Assembly: GCA_023630585.1 (NCBI GenBank)
Contig: CM042548.1
Location: 19,831,027-19,895,026, forward strand
Length of the DNA stretch: 64,000 nt
From: Cranoglanis bouderius
Taxonomy: Eukaryota > Chordata > Actinopteri > Siluriformes > Cranoglanididae
Direction of reading: 5' to 3'
In this document: piece by piece, positions 1 to 10,838 of the stretch
Position numbering within the stretch: the first letter of the stretch is position 1
Layout: every line of letters begins with the position of its first letter
Program-made: the position numbers and the translations under genes
Notes under the pieces: generated by a model
The model's input: the letters and a program-made list of their open reading frames with translations, nothing else
The model's database searches: none
Told to the model about the DNA's origin: nothing

Positions 1-250
1 ACATTAGTTGGAATTATTGAAATTATTCCAACGGATCTGACTGACCTGCGCATCTATGGACCTAAGCATGTGATGCACTTTGTGGATTGTGTTTCCTACT
101 GATTTAAACCTTCCTCATTCACTACGAATACAAACATTACTGTAAGTGTTCAGTAGACCGCCATCTCATTGACTAAGGTGCATATTTAAAGGGATTATTG
201 TGAGCCTGTTTCAGCTTGTTAAAGCGTTCATGCCCCCTGTGTCTCTGCAG

Positions 251-328
251 CTTGTGACTGCTGTGTGGCAAGGCGGCTATAATTTCTTCTGCCAAGACAC
301 TCACAGCGGAGGAGAAGCCGACGACAGG
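251..328 (+). CDS. elovl5: elovl5 exon encoding LVTAVWQGGYNFFCQ
   Basis: 78 bp, phase 0 at both ends: acceptor ctctgcag, donor at 329. It encodes 26 residues ending GGEADDR, matching the luminal loop before the KLIEFMDT helix. The preceding 250 bases are intron with no recognised element. Confidence 0.93.
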
Positions 329-1250
329 GTAAAACATGTACACCACACCTTCAAACGTGACTTGCCTGTTGCATATTGGGTCACGTCCTGCGCTTTACAA
401 ATCCAACCAAGTCGTTATTAGTCACTTCCTCCCGAGGCATCAAATAGCACAAGGGAGTCTTGTTGAGCAATGCTTTCTGTGGTGCTTAAGCGGTTGCCAC
501 ATTAATGACATCATTGGCTGGTCTCAGAAAAGCATACAGTCAACCAAAACTTTAGTCTGAATCAGCAGACAAGCCAACCTGGGATCTCACACACACAAAC
601 ACAAACACAGGTGTAATCTCATTGGCAGCAGCAACAAGGTAAATATGTCCCCTTAAGCATCATAAACGTTTTTGCTGTCTTTACAAAGCCAATGATCCAT
701 GGATCAAAGGTTTATATAACCTGTGGCTGCGACTATAGAACACTATAGAAGTTTTCGGTATTTTACAGTATTTGCCTACAACTTTACAGTTTCATAGAGA
801 ATGTATGTAAATAGCATACGATACGATGTGGCAGTACACAGTGTTGGATCGGTTGCTGCAGTTTCAGAAAGAACAGCATAAGTTTGATTATGATGTGTTC
901 ATTATTTACTGATTACTCTGTAATCACCAACGTCTCTGCAGATTATTCATGTGCTGTGGTGGTACTACTTCTCCAAGCTCATCGAGTTTATGGATACCTT
1001 CTTCTTCATCCTGCGCAAGAACAACCACCAGATCACCTTCCTACACATCTACCACCATGCCACCATGCCGAACATCTGGTGGTTCGTCATGAACTGGGTG
1101 CCATGTGGACACTGTGAGTGTCACTGATTAAAAAAAAAAGAAAGAAAGAAACTTAAGAGCTGTTCCTAAAGCAAAAGGCAATAATGCACCACTTCCAGAC
1201 ACTCCTGAAATAAGCACAGTGTTGATCATTCTCAATGTTTACCCAAAATT

Positions 1251-1290
<40 letters not shown>

Positions 1291-4200
1291 TTCTGGAGCT
1301 GGAGTAGGTAATCTGTCTACCATAGTCTGATATTGGACACTCTGTCTCGTAAACTCTAGGTCACATTATCTAATCAGTTGGGCTTTATATCCACTGACTT
1401 TAACACAACCTGCCAAGAGAGAACAAATGAAGTCAGCATTGTGATGTACAATAAATTGTGTTGGATTTAAGTGCAGAGTTCAACTGCTCTCAAATTAGTG
1501 ATGTAACCAGATATGAATAGATTATTTGTAATGAACAGGTAATGTGTTCTAAATGGACACAAATACTGATAAGAACACGGGGCAGACTTTTATTTATTAT
1601 TTTATTTATTTATTTTTTTAAGAAAGCTTGCCAGAAATGTTCAAAGGGCATCTGGTTTAGATTAGACATGTGCAACAAGGGACTAGGGACACTTTAATAT
1701 GAAGCTTGTGGAACAAAGAAGGAACACATTCATTAACATTTAACGTGAATGTGTAAGGTTCATTCATTCATCCTTATCAATAGCAATAATTTCATTAGGA
1801 AATAACATGGGCAAACAAAAATATTGACCGAAAGTCTCGCTCGCATGATGTAGCTGAGGTTGAGGAACTGTGAGAGCCATAATTCACAGACCTTGCTGGC
1901 ACTTCTACCTCCGGGATTTTTCCCCCAGCGTTTCTAGGGGCAAAGCAGTATGGTTTATATGTAATGGAAAAAAATAGGTTTAGGCCACACCCACTTTGAA
2001 TTTAAACCCGAATACCCATACAGACAACTACAGATAGTGTCATTGAAATATTTGACTTTTTATGGTGTCTTTTGAAGTACAAGCAGTTGCCCTTCTAGGT
2101 CTGTGTGGTATACAATGTTTGCAAAAGCAAACGGAATTTTCCTAGGTATGTCAGCCATAACACATTCTCTCTCTTTTTGGTTTCGCCAGCCTATTTTGGG
2201 GCCACCTTTAACAGCTTCATCCATGTGCTGATGTATTCTTATTACGGGCTCTCCGCCATTCCTGCCATGCGGCCGTACCTCTGGTGGAAGAAGTATATAA
2301 CACAAGGACAGCTGGTGAGCTGCCTTTCATTTAATCACTTATATTTATTTTACAGCGATTATGCTCAGGTGGTTCATTCTGTAATATAAAAGATGAAATA
2401 TACAGTAAAGTAATAAAAATTTACAAAAAGGTTATTTTAGTCCCTGTCACCTTGACCTCCATTTGCAAGCATGTAAAGGTGGGTTGATTGTCTTTTTTTT
2501 TTTTTTTTCGTAGGAACCGTTGAAACTTTTAATTGCAGGGCTGAAAATCGGGTGGATTAACTATTTTAATACATTTTACAATTATATTGGTGTTAAAGTG
2601 ACGGAAAACTGTTGCAAAGTACTGGGACGGGTTAACTTGCAACACTTATCAACGACGTTGATATTTATATTTACTGAATTGGCTGATTTGAATTCACAAC
2701 TTTATATTTATTATTATTATTATTCAGTAGACCGAATCATTAACCACTGAGACAACAATGCCGATTATATGATCGCTGTCAATCGTGTTAATATATTGAT
2801 GCTATATCTGGATATTGAGCACAGTGTGTCACAGCACCGCTTGTTTAAAATACATATCAAACCTTGTTCTTGCTTGAACAGATCCAGTTCGTCCTGACCA
2901 TGATCCAGACATCCTGTGCTGTGGTGTGGCCCTGCGGTTTCCCAAAGGGTTGGCTGTATTTCCAGATCAGTTATATGATCACCCTTATTATTTTCTTCTT
3001 AAACTTCTACATACAGGTAAGAATGTACGTTAGTTGCTGTGTTTTCTGACATGTTTGTCACACTGAATTCGATCAGATAGGCTGGGAAAGTGGCTGGGAA
3101 TCGAGACATATTAGGGAATAAAATAACTGACACGGTAAAATGGTGTTTGGACAGCATTTGTTACAATTTTACTGCATATGTAACATAAGGACACTGTCAT
3201 AAAGCATTTGAAGATAATAATGTATGTATTCTGGGAATCCTTGTTTGTTTCAACTGTTCTTTTAAAGTCCTTTAATAGGCAAAAACAAAGCATTAGCCCT
3301 GGTATGTTTTCCAAATTCCCGAAGGAAGCTTTATTACAGTTTGATTCATAGGCCGAGGCCCATTACTTTTATAGCCGTTGTAAACACTGAAATAAATAAG
3401 GAATAAAAGATAACGGGGTGTGCTGTTATCGGAAAACCAACTATTTATTGTTTTTATGTTATGCCACAGAAATTTGCCACTTATAGTTCATTTTATATAT
3501 TTATAGTTCCACTTGTATATCATTTTTTGTTCAGGAACATAAGCCAAACAAATTAGTTCTTGTGATCACATACACTATATGACCAAAGGTTTGACACCTG
3601 ACCATCACCCATAGATTTATTCCGCCTTTGCTGTTATAATAACCTCCACTCGTCTGAGAAGGCTTTCCACTAGATTTCTGGAGCGTGACTGTGGGGATTC
3701 GTGCTCATTCAGCCACAAGAGCATTCGTGAGGTCAGGTACCGGGGTGCAGTCGGTGTTCCAGTTCATCCCAAAGGTGTTCAGTGGGGTTGAGGTCAGGGC
3801 TCTGTGCAGGCCACTCGAGTTCTTCCACTCCAACCTTGACACACCATGTCTTCATGGAACTCGCTTTGTGCCTTTGTACTGGGACATTATCGTGCTGGAA
3901 CAGGTTTGGGCTGCTTAGTTCCAGTGAAGGGAAATTGTAAAGCTACAGCATACAAAGACAATCCAGACAATTCAACTTTGGTGAAGGCTTACATATGGGT
4001 GTGATCGGGTTTCCACAAACGTTTGGGCATATAGTGTACATTATAGCAACTATATATAAAAAAAAAAAAAGCCATTCCCTCTTTTTTTCATCTAGTGATG
4101 TTAAAAAGGCAACAACAACAAAAAAAATACAGCTTTCCATGTTACCAAGAAACTGCAAGAACCCTCCATCCTGAATATTTTCCCATATCAGGAACCGTAC

Positions 4201-4365
4201 AGTTACAGTTTCAGCTCTGACGCTGGAGATTCCATCCAAAAAAGCTAAATGAACATCTCTTTACCATATCAACGATGTAAAATATTAGCAACAGCAAATG
4301 AGGCATCTTAAAGGAGTTACCATCAGGAACCAGTGCATTAGTGTACAGTCCTAAAACTGTGCCAA

Positions 4366-4410
<45 letters not shown>

Positions 4411-4559
4411 CTTTATTCTCTGTTCCTCAGACCTATAGGAAGCACGGGGCCGGGCGGAAAAAGGATCACCGACACAACGCCGTTAAATCCGTGAACGGCC
4501 ACTCGAACGGTGCGACTCATACAGAAACAGTAAAGCACAGGAAGCCGAGGGCAGACTGA
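251..4559 (+). CDS. elovl5: Very-long-chain fatty acid elongase 5, 3' part (five exons)
   Basis: Elovl5 is the ER membrane condensing enzyme that adds two carbons from malonyl-CoA to C18-C20 polyunsaturated acyl-CoAs. Coding exons join at 251-328, 942-1113, 2190-2314, 2882-3016 and 4431-4559, all in frame with GT-AG borders, giving 212 residues plus TGA; the family is about 290 long, so roughly the first 80 residues lie left of the window. Visible family motifs: KLIEFMDT, the histidine box HIYHH, MYSYYG and TQGQL, then several hydrophobic helices (from VLTMIQTSCAVVWPCG on) and a basic tail ending KHRKPRAD that fits ER retention. The sequence matches fish Elovl5 as I recall it almost residue for residue; Elovl2 is the closest alternative but is less similar. 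No frame break is visible in the exons present. It runs toward fbxo9 on the other strand. Confidence 0.96.
942..1113 (+). CDS. elovl5: elovl5 catalytic exon (KLIEFMDT, HIYHH)
   Basis: 172 bp. It holds KLIEFMDT and the catalytic histidine box HIYHHATMP, then WWFVMNWVPCGH. It ends one base into a serine codon completed by the next exon. The donor is gtgagtg. Confidence 0.95.
1252..1287. repeat. (GT)n microsatellite in elovl5 intron
   Basis: About 18 uninterrupted GT units. The rest of this 1,076-bp intron shows nothing else I recognise. Confidence 0.95.
2190..2314 (+). CDS. elovl5: elovl5 exon (MYSYYG, TQGQL)
   Basis: 125 bp. It encodes SYFGATFNSFIHVLMYSYYG through KKYITQGQL, two conserved elongase motifs. 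Acceptor tttcgccag, donor gtgagc. Confidence 0.95.
2882..3016 (+). CDS. elovl5: elovl5 membrane-helix exon
   Basis: 135 bp, phase 0 at both ends. It encodes IQFVLTMIQTSCAVVWPCGF followed by a second hydrophobic stretch ending NFYIQ. Donor gtaaga. Confidence 0.95.
3573..4036 (-). mobile_element. Tc1-type non-autonomous element, copy A
   Basis: Flanked by TA on both sides, with termini CACTATATGACCAAAGG and, inverted, GGGCATATAGTG. On the minus strand the interior carries worn pieces of a Tc1 transposase C-terminus. The same family recurs at 16033-16571 and from 63559. It sits in the last elovl5 intron, antisense to the gene. Confidence 0.8.
4366..4410. repeat. (GAT)15 microsatellite
   Basis: Perfect trinucleotide tract just upstream of the last elovl5 acceptor, so length changes here alter the polypyrimidine to branch-point spacing. 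Confidence 0.95.
4431..4559 (+). CDS. elovl5: elovl5 last coding exon
   Basis: Starts TYRKHGAGRKKDH after acceptor tgttcctcag, runs through SVNGHSNG and ends KHRKPRAD with TGA at 4557-4559. A (GAT)15 tract lies only 20 bp upstream, between the branch-point zone and the acceptor. Confidence 0.94.
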   Translation, partial: TYRKHGAGRKKDHRHNAVKSVNGHSNGATHTETVKHRKPRAD

Positions 4560-5361
4560 GGACCTGTCCGTTCAGCCAGTTCCTCCATGTCTGTGGAACA
4601 CTTCTGTGAATGTGTTGAAAGACTTCCCCAGTCTACACACCGCAGAGAGAGAAGCAAAATAAAAGTAAAATCCATATTAATGTTGAAGAGAGTCGTACCA
4701 TTTTGCACACTTTAGTGTCCTGTTCATATTGAATTCAAAGACAGCAAGAGGAGAAATACACTGTAGTTTAAATAAAAGTCATAACAGTGTCTGTAGAAGT
4801 TATGTAGAATGTCTACATGTAGAGTATATTAATGTCTTGTACGTGTGACGGCCTGGGAAAACCCATCGGGTATTGTCGAGACCAGCTACTTTTGAACACG
4901 GAACTATTTTTTCACCAAAACTTATGTAGAAATATTTTCATTTACTTTCTAACCTTGCCATGGCTTTCTGCAGAGATCATGTTAGGTTGACGAGGAGGCA
5001 GCCGTAAGATCGGTCAGTCTGCCTAAAGAACACTAGCTTGCTAGCTTTCTTTGCGAAGTGAACGTCATGCTTTGATCAAGCTGTTGGTTATTTGACATGG
5101 TGAACTGCAACGTAAGCCAAATACATTCTATTTCCCTCGTAAAATCTTTGAATCATAAAAGCTGTTTTCTTCATGAACAGCATCAGTTGCACATGTAGAT
5201 TTAAGCGTAGTGTTTGTTTCCGCCTGTCAGCTCAGGATAATATTCGATCAGGTTAAAGATCATTACAAATGAGATGATGTATAGAGATGACGACAGAGTA
5301 ACCGAGGACCGTACATCTAGTTCATACTGTAAATATAATGAATTCTAATCATCTATAACAG

Positions 5362-5435
<74 letters not shown>

Positions 5436-5737
5436 TTTGTTAATAAATTATAAGCTGTTATTAAACACGGAACAACAGCTGGACGGACGAGACTTCTGAA
5501 TAACCCGTTAGTCTGTAGGCTATGAATGAAGACGGGAATAAGCTTAGACATAGGTTTTATGGTCATGTTCATTATTTTAATCTTTTACTGACCCGATATA
5601 CATTTCAAGCGTGAATTAAATCAGTTAATACCAGTCGCTTTTACACAACCAGCGTGTCGGTGTTGAACATAATCTCTTTTCCACATTTGCTGGTAACCAG
5701 ACTTTAAAACATGATAACTGTACTTGTGGTTGAGGTA
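4560..5737 (+). other. elovl5 3' UTR and downstream DNA
   Basis: Candidate poly(A) signals AATAAA lie at 4658-4663 and 4771-4776, 100-210 bp after the stop. The rest is AT-rich and includes the (TA)n tract at 5367-5431. No further ORF or RNA gene was recognised. A longer UTR using AATAAA at 8595-8600 cannot be excluded. Confidence 0.6.
5367..5431. repeat. (TA)n microsatellite
   Basis: About 32 TA units without interruption. Confidence 0.95.
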
Positions 5738-6292
5738 CAGTACTGTGCAAAAGTTTTAGGCACCCTATTTTTTTTTAATACAAACTTTGTTGTAGATTTT
5801 TTATTTTATGACGTCTATATTATCAAGTCGGTACAAAAAACATTTTAGATTCCCAAACATTAGTTTTCTAGCACAAAATTAAACGTTACAGAAAAATGTT
5901 TGTATGTCATTAAAGAAAGCAGCGTATTACGTAAGAGACACTTTTCAGACAGTAAACACAATGAAGGCTGCTGGGTTTTACTGCAGAAATAAGAAGCGAG
6001 TGCGAAAGTCAAAGTGTCCAGAAGAACTGTGTCTGGTTCTGCAAGATGCTCAATAAAACTTACCAGCTCATTTCCTTATAAAACTGCACTAATTGTACCG
6101 GACACTAGTGTTTTTATTTTTTGTCACATCAAATATTGACTTTGTTTCATTCACTACTGTTTACTGCTCTTTACGATATTTAAAAAATTATTTTTTTTAA
6201 AATGTAGAAACATTTACTTTCATTATTTTGACGGCATCTTTGCTCTACAGCGTTTCTCTGCATGTGCCCGGACAGAGTTTTGCACAGTACTG
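5738..6292. mobile_element. Tc1-type MITE, TIR CAGTACTGTGCAAAA
   Basis: Left end CAGTACTGTGCAAAAGTTTT and right end ...GTTTTGCACAGTACTG are inverted copies, each next to a TA. The interior has no usable transposase frame. This is the internally deleted Tc1/mariner form common in fish. Confidence 0.85.
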
Positions 6293-6536
6293 TACATGCA
6301 AAAGAGAAACAGGTTTCAGAACTACATGTAGTACCAAATTTCAAAATGTCACCATGTGAAGGGTTTTCCACGGCCGCCACACGTATTTTTATGATTGTTT
6401 CGATGAATGAGACGGTTTTTAACACAAAATCTGCTTATATGCTTATACAAAAAAAAAAAAAAAAGCTACAATTTGGTAAATGATCGATGATCAAATTTAG
6501 AAAAGGATATAGAGAAACGATAATTGGAGTATTTCG

Positions 6537-6888
6537 CAGTGGGGTCCAAACATTTTTCCTTAATAGTTCTGTTAGTTATATTTTACATTCTTTTTTTCAA
6601 AAATTTATTTCATTTAGAAAATATAGTAATTTGATAATTTAATTTAATTAACAGCAGTAACCTGAGTTAAAAACATTGACATGAATTTCATGTAATTGGT
6701 ATTTCCCCCTTTTCGCCATTTGAGCTGGCATGGACGTCATGTTGTATCAAATCCATCACGGTGTCGTCTGAACACGTTTAGTGGAACGAATAAGACTCAA
6801 GGAAATCCTGACAAGGCCAATAACACACATTTGCTTACTTACTTTTTCTGGTTATTTTAGTGTGGTCTCAGACTTTTGGACCCCACTG
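6537..6888. mobile_element. Tc1-type MITE, TIR CAGTGGGGTCCAAA
   Basis: CAGTGGGGTCCAAA at the left is mirrored by TTTTGGACCCCACTG followed by TA at the right. The 352-bp interior is AT-rich and non-coding. The left flank lacks a clear TA. Confidence 0.8.
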
Positions 6889-7711
6889 TATGCGCATCCA
6901 TTTGTAAGGATATAGTGATGTTTAAGCACATAAAATATGCTGTATGAACATTACAGCCACTGTCAAATACAAAATCATCAGCTCTAAATACTCCTAATAT
7001 TGTTTTTTATCAGGTCTTGCGTTGAGAAGCACATGACTTTTATGCTACCTGCCAGTGCTTCGTGTTTCCGTCAGTGGCTCACAGGATACATGACCCCGCA
7101 TTCGTTTGTAAAGTGATGCCCAGCTATCCCATATCGTTCCACACAAACACCTGAGACAAAACCGAGCAAATAAGCAAGCTGAACTGAACCCGAATGCCAT
7201 CTGACCATCGAAACCTCGCTGACATCCATTTGAATTGCGAGATATTCGATATTTCAGTTGGACCTGCAGTGATTTCAGAGTCTTAGTCATCCAAGATTCA
7301 CTCTGGAGTCCACGAATCACGGAATCCGCCATGCAGTCTGTTTATAGACCGATAGAAACGAAATGTCCGTCATACAAATGAATTCCAGCCATAAAGATTT
7401 CGAATGGAACGGCGACTGATTTATTTGAAAAGTAATAACATTTTGTTCTCACGGTGATTTTGTTATAGCACTGTCTGAACTACATGTCAATTAGTACAGC
7501 TTCTAGAACAGTAATAATGAAGAAAGAGAGAAACAGTTCATAAACCTCAAACGTAAGCATTGTTTACAAGCTTCAACATAGTCGTGATGCGGTATTTCAC
7601 TATACTGTAATTTGTGCCATAAAATATCAAACTTTCTATTCCATTTATGTTCAAAACTCTAATCAAATCATTTTAAACTAGTCTGTTTAGAAGTCTAGGC
7701 TTTAGACTAAA

Positions 7712-8252
7712 CGACCACTTTATTAGGAACATGTAGAGCTGCTTATTCATGATTCATGCGATTATCAAATCAGCCAATCATGTGGCGGCAGCACAACATA
7801 CAGCAGGTCAAGAGCTTCAGTTGATTCCTGTTCTTGGCTGACAGGAGTGGAACCCGATGTGACCTCCTGCTGATGTACCCTCAAGGTTTGGTGTCTTGTG
7901 CGTTCCGAGATGCTTTTCTGCTCACCACGGTTGTAAAGAGCGGCTATTTGAGTTACTCTAGCCTTCTTATCTGCTCTGACCTCTCATTGACAAGCCATCT
8001 CCACCCTGCCACACATTGGATGCTCCCTCGCTTTCTGTGTAAACTCTAGAGACTGCTGTACGTGACGGACCAAACCCCCACGGCACAGCACGGTCAAGCG
8101 ATCACATATTCCCCCAATTTTCATATGAACGTTTCCTGAAACTCTTGACCTGCACGTGCATTATTTTGCGCGTTGCGCTGCTGCCACACGATTGGCCGAC
8201 TGGCCAACTGCATGAACGTGCGGGTGCACTGGTGTTCATAATAAAGTGGTCA
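7712..8252. mobile_element. Non-autonomous DNA element, CCACTTTATTAGG family
   Basis: Ends CCACTTTATTAGGAAC and ...ATAAAGTGGTCAGTG are inverted. The interior blocks (gagtggaacc, gatgcttttctgctcacca, gtgtaaactctagagactg) recur in the degenerate copy at 26426-26912, which supports a dispersed family rather than a local palindrome. Confidence 0.7.
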
Positions 8253-8802
8253 GTGTTTGTATTTCAGTGACTGTAATCGTACACTTTAAAACATATTACA
8301 TGTACCACTACCTACTGTACTGTCTCTCTGAACATTGCCTTAAAAACATAAATCAACCTTGCTAGCACCTTCTCTGTTTGTATTCTTCTGTGATGTTTTA
8401 CATGACACAGGGTTCATTATCGTAACACTATGTACGGTAAAGACATTCCTTGGGCCGACCGAAGCTCTTTAACTGTTGCACAGCAGTGAAGTGAAGAGGA
8501 ATCACCGTATGTTGTCGTAACGTTTTTCAAATCATGTGATGCAGGAAAAATGCATAGAAGCTACAGTAGAAACTGTGTTGTTATTGTGATAAGAAATAAA
8601 TAAAGACCTTAGTGTTTATCCTGACATGCGAACTTGTGAAATGTATTTACGGAATTGACCGCTACATAAACAGTTACATATGTAATAGCAGATATGATTA
8701 TATATAGTCAGAATTGATTAAATATAATGCAATAGAATGAAACATAATAATATAAAACAGGCTTTTTAATGCATGGTTAGACCTGTGGTCACAAACCCTG
8801 TT

Positions 8803-8953
8803 CTGGAGATCTGCCTTCCTGGAGACATTAGATCCAATCATAATCGTGCCCACCTGACCATCTAATCATTGCCTTAAGAAGCTCTCGATCAACTAAGGCA
8901 GGTATGTTTTGGGATTTTGGTTGGAGATGATACCTGCAGGAAGGCAGATCTCA
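8803..8953. repeat. Short inverted repeat
   Basis: GGAGATCTGCCTTCCTG and CAGGAAGGCAGATCTC form about 17-bp arms around a 110-base loop. It could be a small MITE end pair; no target duplication is obvious. Confidence 0.5.
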
Positions 8954-9327
8954 AGTGGAGGAGTTTATCGTCCTCTTAAGAAGATTAGCCAAACTACATT
9001 GGAACTGAAATCGTAATCCAGTCGAAAAGAAAAAAAAAAAAAAACTTCACTAGCTCATACTAAACCGGGTTAACCTATTCCAAATCGACAAGGGCGTGAA
9101 AAAGATTTAGATCACACCGGACGATGTTTCATGTGTTTCAGTGAGACTGAGTAAAATCAGATTAAATGACGGCCATGGACCTCACTCACACCGCCATATT
9201 AAACTCTTGGTGATGCCAACCTCTTGTCAGATCGAATGCTGCCATTAGATCAAAATCCTTCTCAGCCCTGAATTCAATGAACATGTTCTTACTGGATTAC
9301 ATTTGTCCTTAATATGAGGATCACATA

Positions 9328-10168
9328 CAGTCAGGTCCATAAATATTTGGCCATTATCTTAGCTGTCTGCTACAGACTACAGCAGCTCAAAGTGCAGACC
9401 GTCAGCTTTGATTTGAAGGTGTTTACATGCAATTCGGGTGAATGGTGTAGGGATGAATGTTTTCCCTGGTAAAGAGAAACCCCATTCACAACAGTTTGCC
9501 AGATCAAGAACACCCTCCAGGAGGTTGGCGTATCTGTGTCAAAGTCAACGATCGAGAGAAGACTTCACCAGAGGAAATACAGGGGGTTTACCACCTGACG
9601 TAAACCGCTGGTAAGCCTCGAAATACAGAAAGACCCGATTAGAATTTCTTTTTGAAAAATCCTGTACAATTCTAGAACAACATCTGATGGTCAGATGAGT
9701 CAAAGGTCAACAGATTGATGGGAAGAGTACGGAGAAGGGAATGACCTGCTTATGATCTGAAGCATAACACACCATTACGGAATGGGCATATATGGCTGCC
9801 GCTGGAAATTTATCGCTCATGGGTATCGATGATGAATTCTGAAGTGGAAAGGGCTATATTATCTGCTCAGATTCAAAACTAACCCAAATGCTTCAACGCT
9901 AATTGGACGGTGCTTCACATTTCAGGTGGACCGGAAGCATACTTTGAAAGCAACCCAAGACTTTTGCTTTTTAAGGCAAAGTAGTGAAGTGTTCTGCAGT
10001 GGCCAAGTCAATTGCGTGACCTGAATCCACTTGCTGAAGGCAAAACGCCCAAAGAACGAGCAGGAACCATGTATAAAAATTCCTACCCTGTTCACCTGAT
10101 CTGGATATAAATACCCTTATAATTAAAGCTGAAAGTCTGCACTTTGAGTCCGAATTCATATTCATAAT
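9328..10168. mobile_element. Tc1-type relic, TIR CAGTCAGGTCCATAAAT
   Basis: After TA the left end reads CAGTCAGGTCCATAAATATT. The block near 9384-9425 (caaagtgcagac...gctttgatt) reappears inverted at 10123-10145, so both arms are present, but the outermost right end is lost in a poly-G region. Worn transposase text is visible between (inverted DNA-binding then DDE-like segments), with many stops. Confidence 0.65.
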
Positions 10169-10170
10169 AT

Positions 10171-10312
10171 GGGGGGGGGGGGGGGGGTAAATAAACCAAA
10201 AAATAAACAAACAAGCAAGTACATAAATAAATAAATAAATAAATAACATCTGAGTTCCTTGCAATTGTTTGCATTTATGAAAACAGATTACTGAAAACAG
10301 GGGGGGGGGGGG
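10171..10312 (+). repeat. Two long poly-G runs
   Basis: Runs of about 18 G (near 10171-10188) and 12 G (near 10301-10312), separated by an AAAT-rich stretch. They lie beyond the fbxo9 stop, where the fbxo9 transcript, if it reaches this far, would carry poly-C. Confidence 0.85.
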
Positions 10313-10352
10313 AATACCCCACAGGAAATCAAGCACAGCAACCTGCAACATG

Positions 10353-10358
10353 TTTATT
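10353..10358 (-). terminator. Candidate fbxo9 poly(A) signal
   Basis: AATAAA on the minus strand, 372 bp downstream of the fbxo9 stop codon. A position-based candidate only; no other evidence for cleavage here. Confidence 0.3.
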
Positions 10359-10729
10359 TGGTTGTTCCAATCGTCAGTACACACACACATAAAAATCCAC
10401 AAAAATACCTAAAGTGAAAACATTCAGCACTGGTGAAAAGTAAGGAGAAAACAGCTGCTTTTATGCTTTAAATCTACTGTACATCTGCAGTTACTACAGT
10501 AAGCCAGTTATCAATTCGAACACACAGACAGTAAACCTGGAAGGTAATGCTTCTACGCTGCTATAGGGAATTTTTAGAAATCCTCGTGCAACCTTTTCAT
10601 TTTTTTTTTTTACATTCATTAGCCTCATGCTCAAAGCGAGGAGGATTAGGGGGTGATATGTATGTTGGGGACAGAAATGCGTAAACCATTTGTTGTTCTT
10701 GATGTTCTACGTGCAGCTCTGCTGTGGCC

Positions 10730-10838
10730 CTACAGGGGGCGCTCTGAGAATGCAGTGTAGCTCTTCACTCGGGCGAAATACAATGGTGTATACATTTTGT
10801 CAAGGTCGAATGCCGTGATGACCGTTTCTCCTGTTGAT
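10730..10838 (-). CDS. fbxo9: fbxo9 last exon
   Basis: Encodes STGETVITAFDLDKMYTPLY to FSERPL and a TAG at 10730-10732. The first base completes an arginine codon from the previous exon. Confidence 0.95.

Noticed and set aside
9971..10402. 143-residue minus-strand ORF with PPPPP runs
   Set aside because: It crosses a Tc1 relic and two poly-G runs (proline on the minus strand) and A/T repeats; not a gene.
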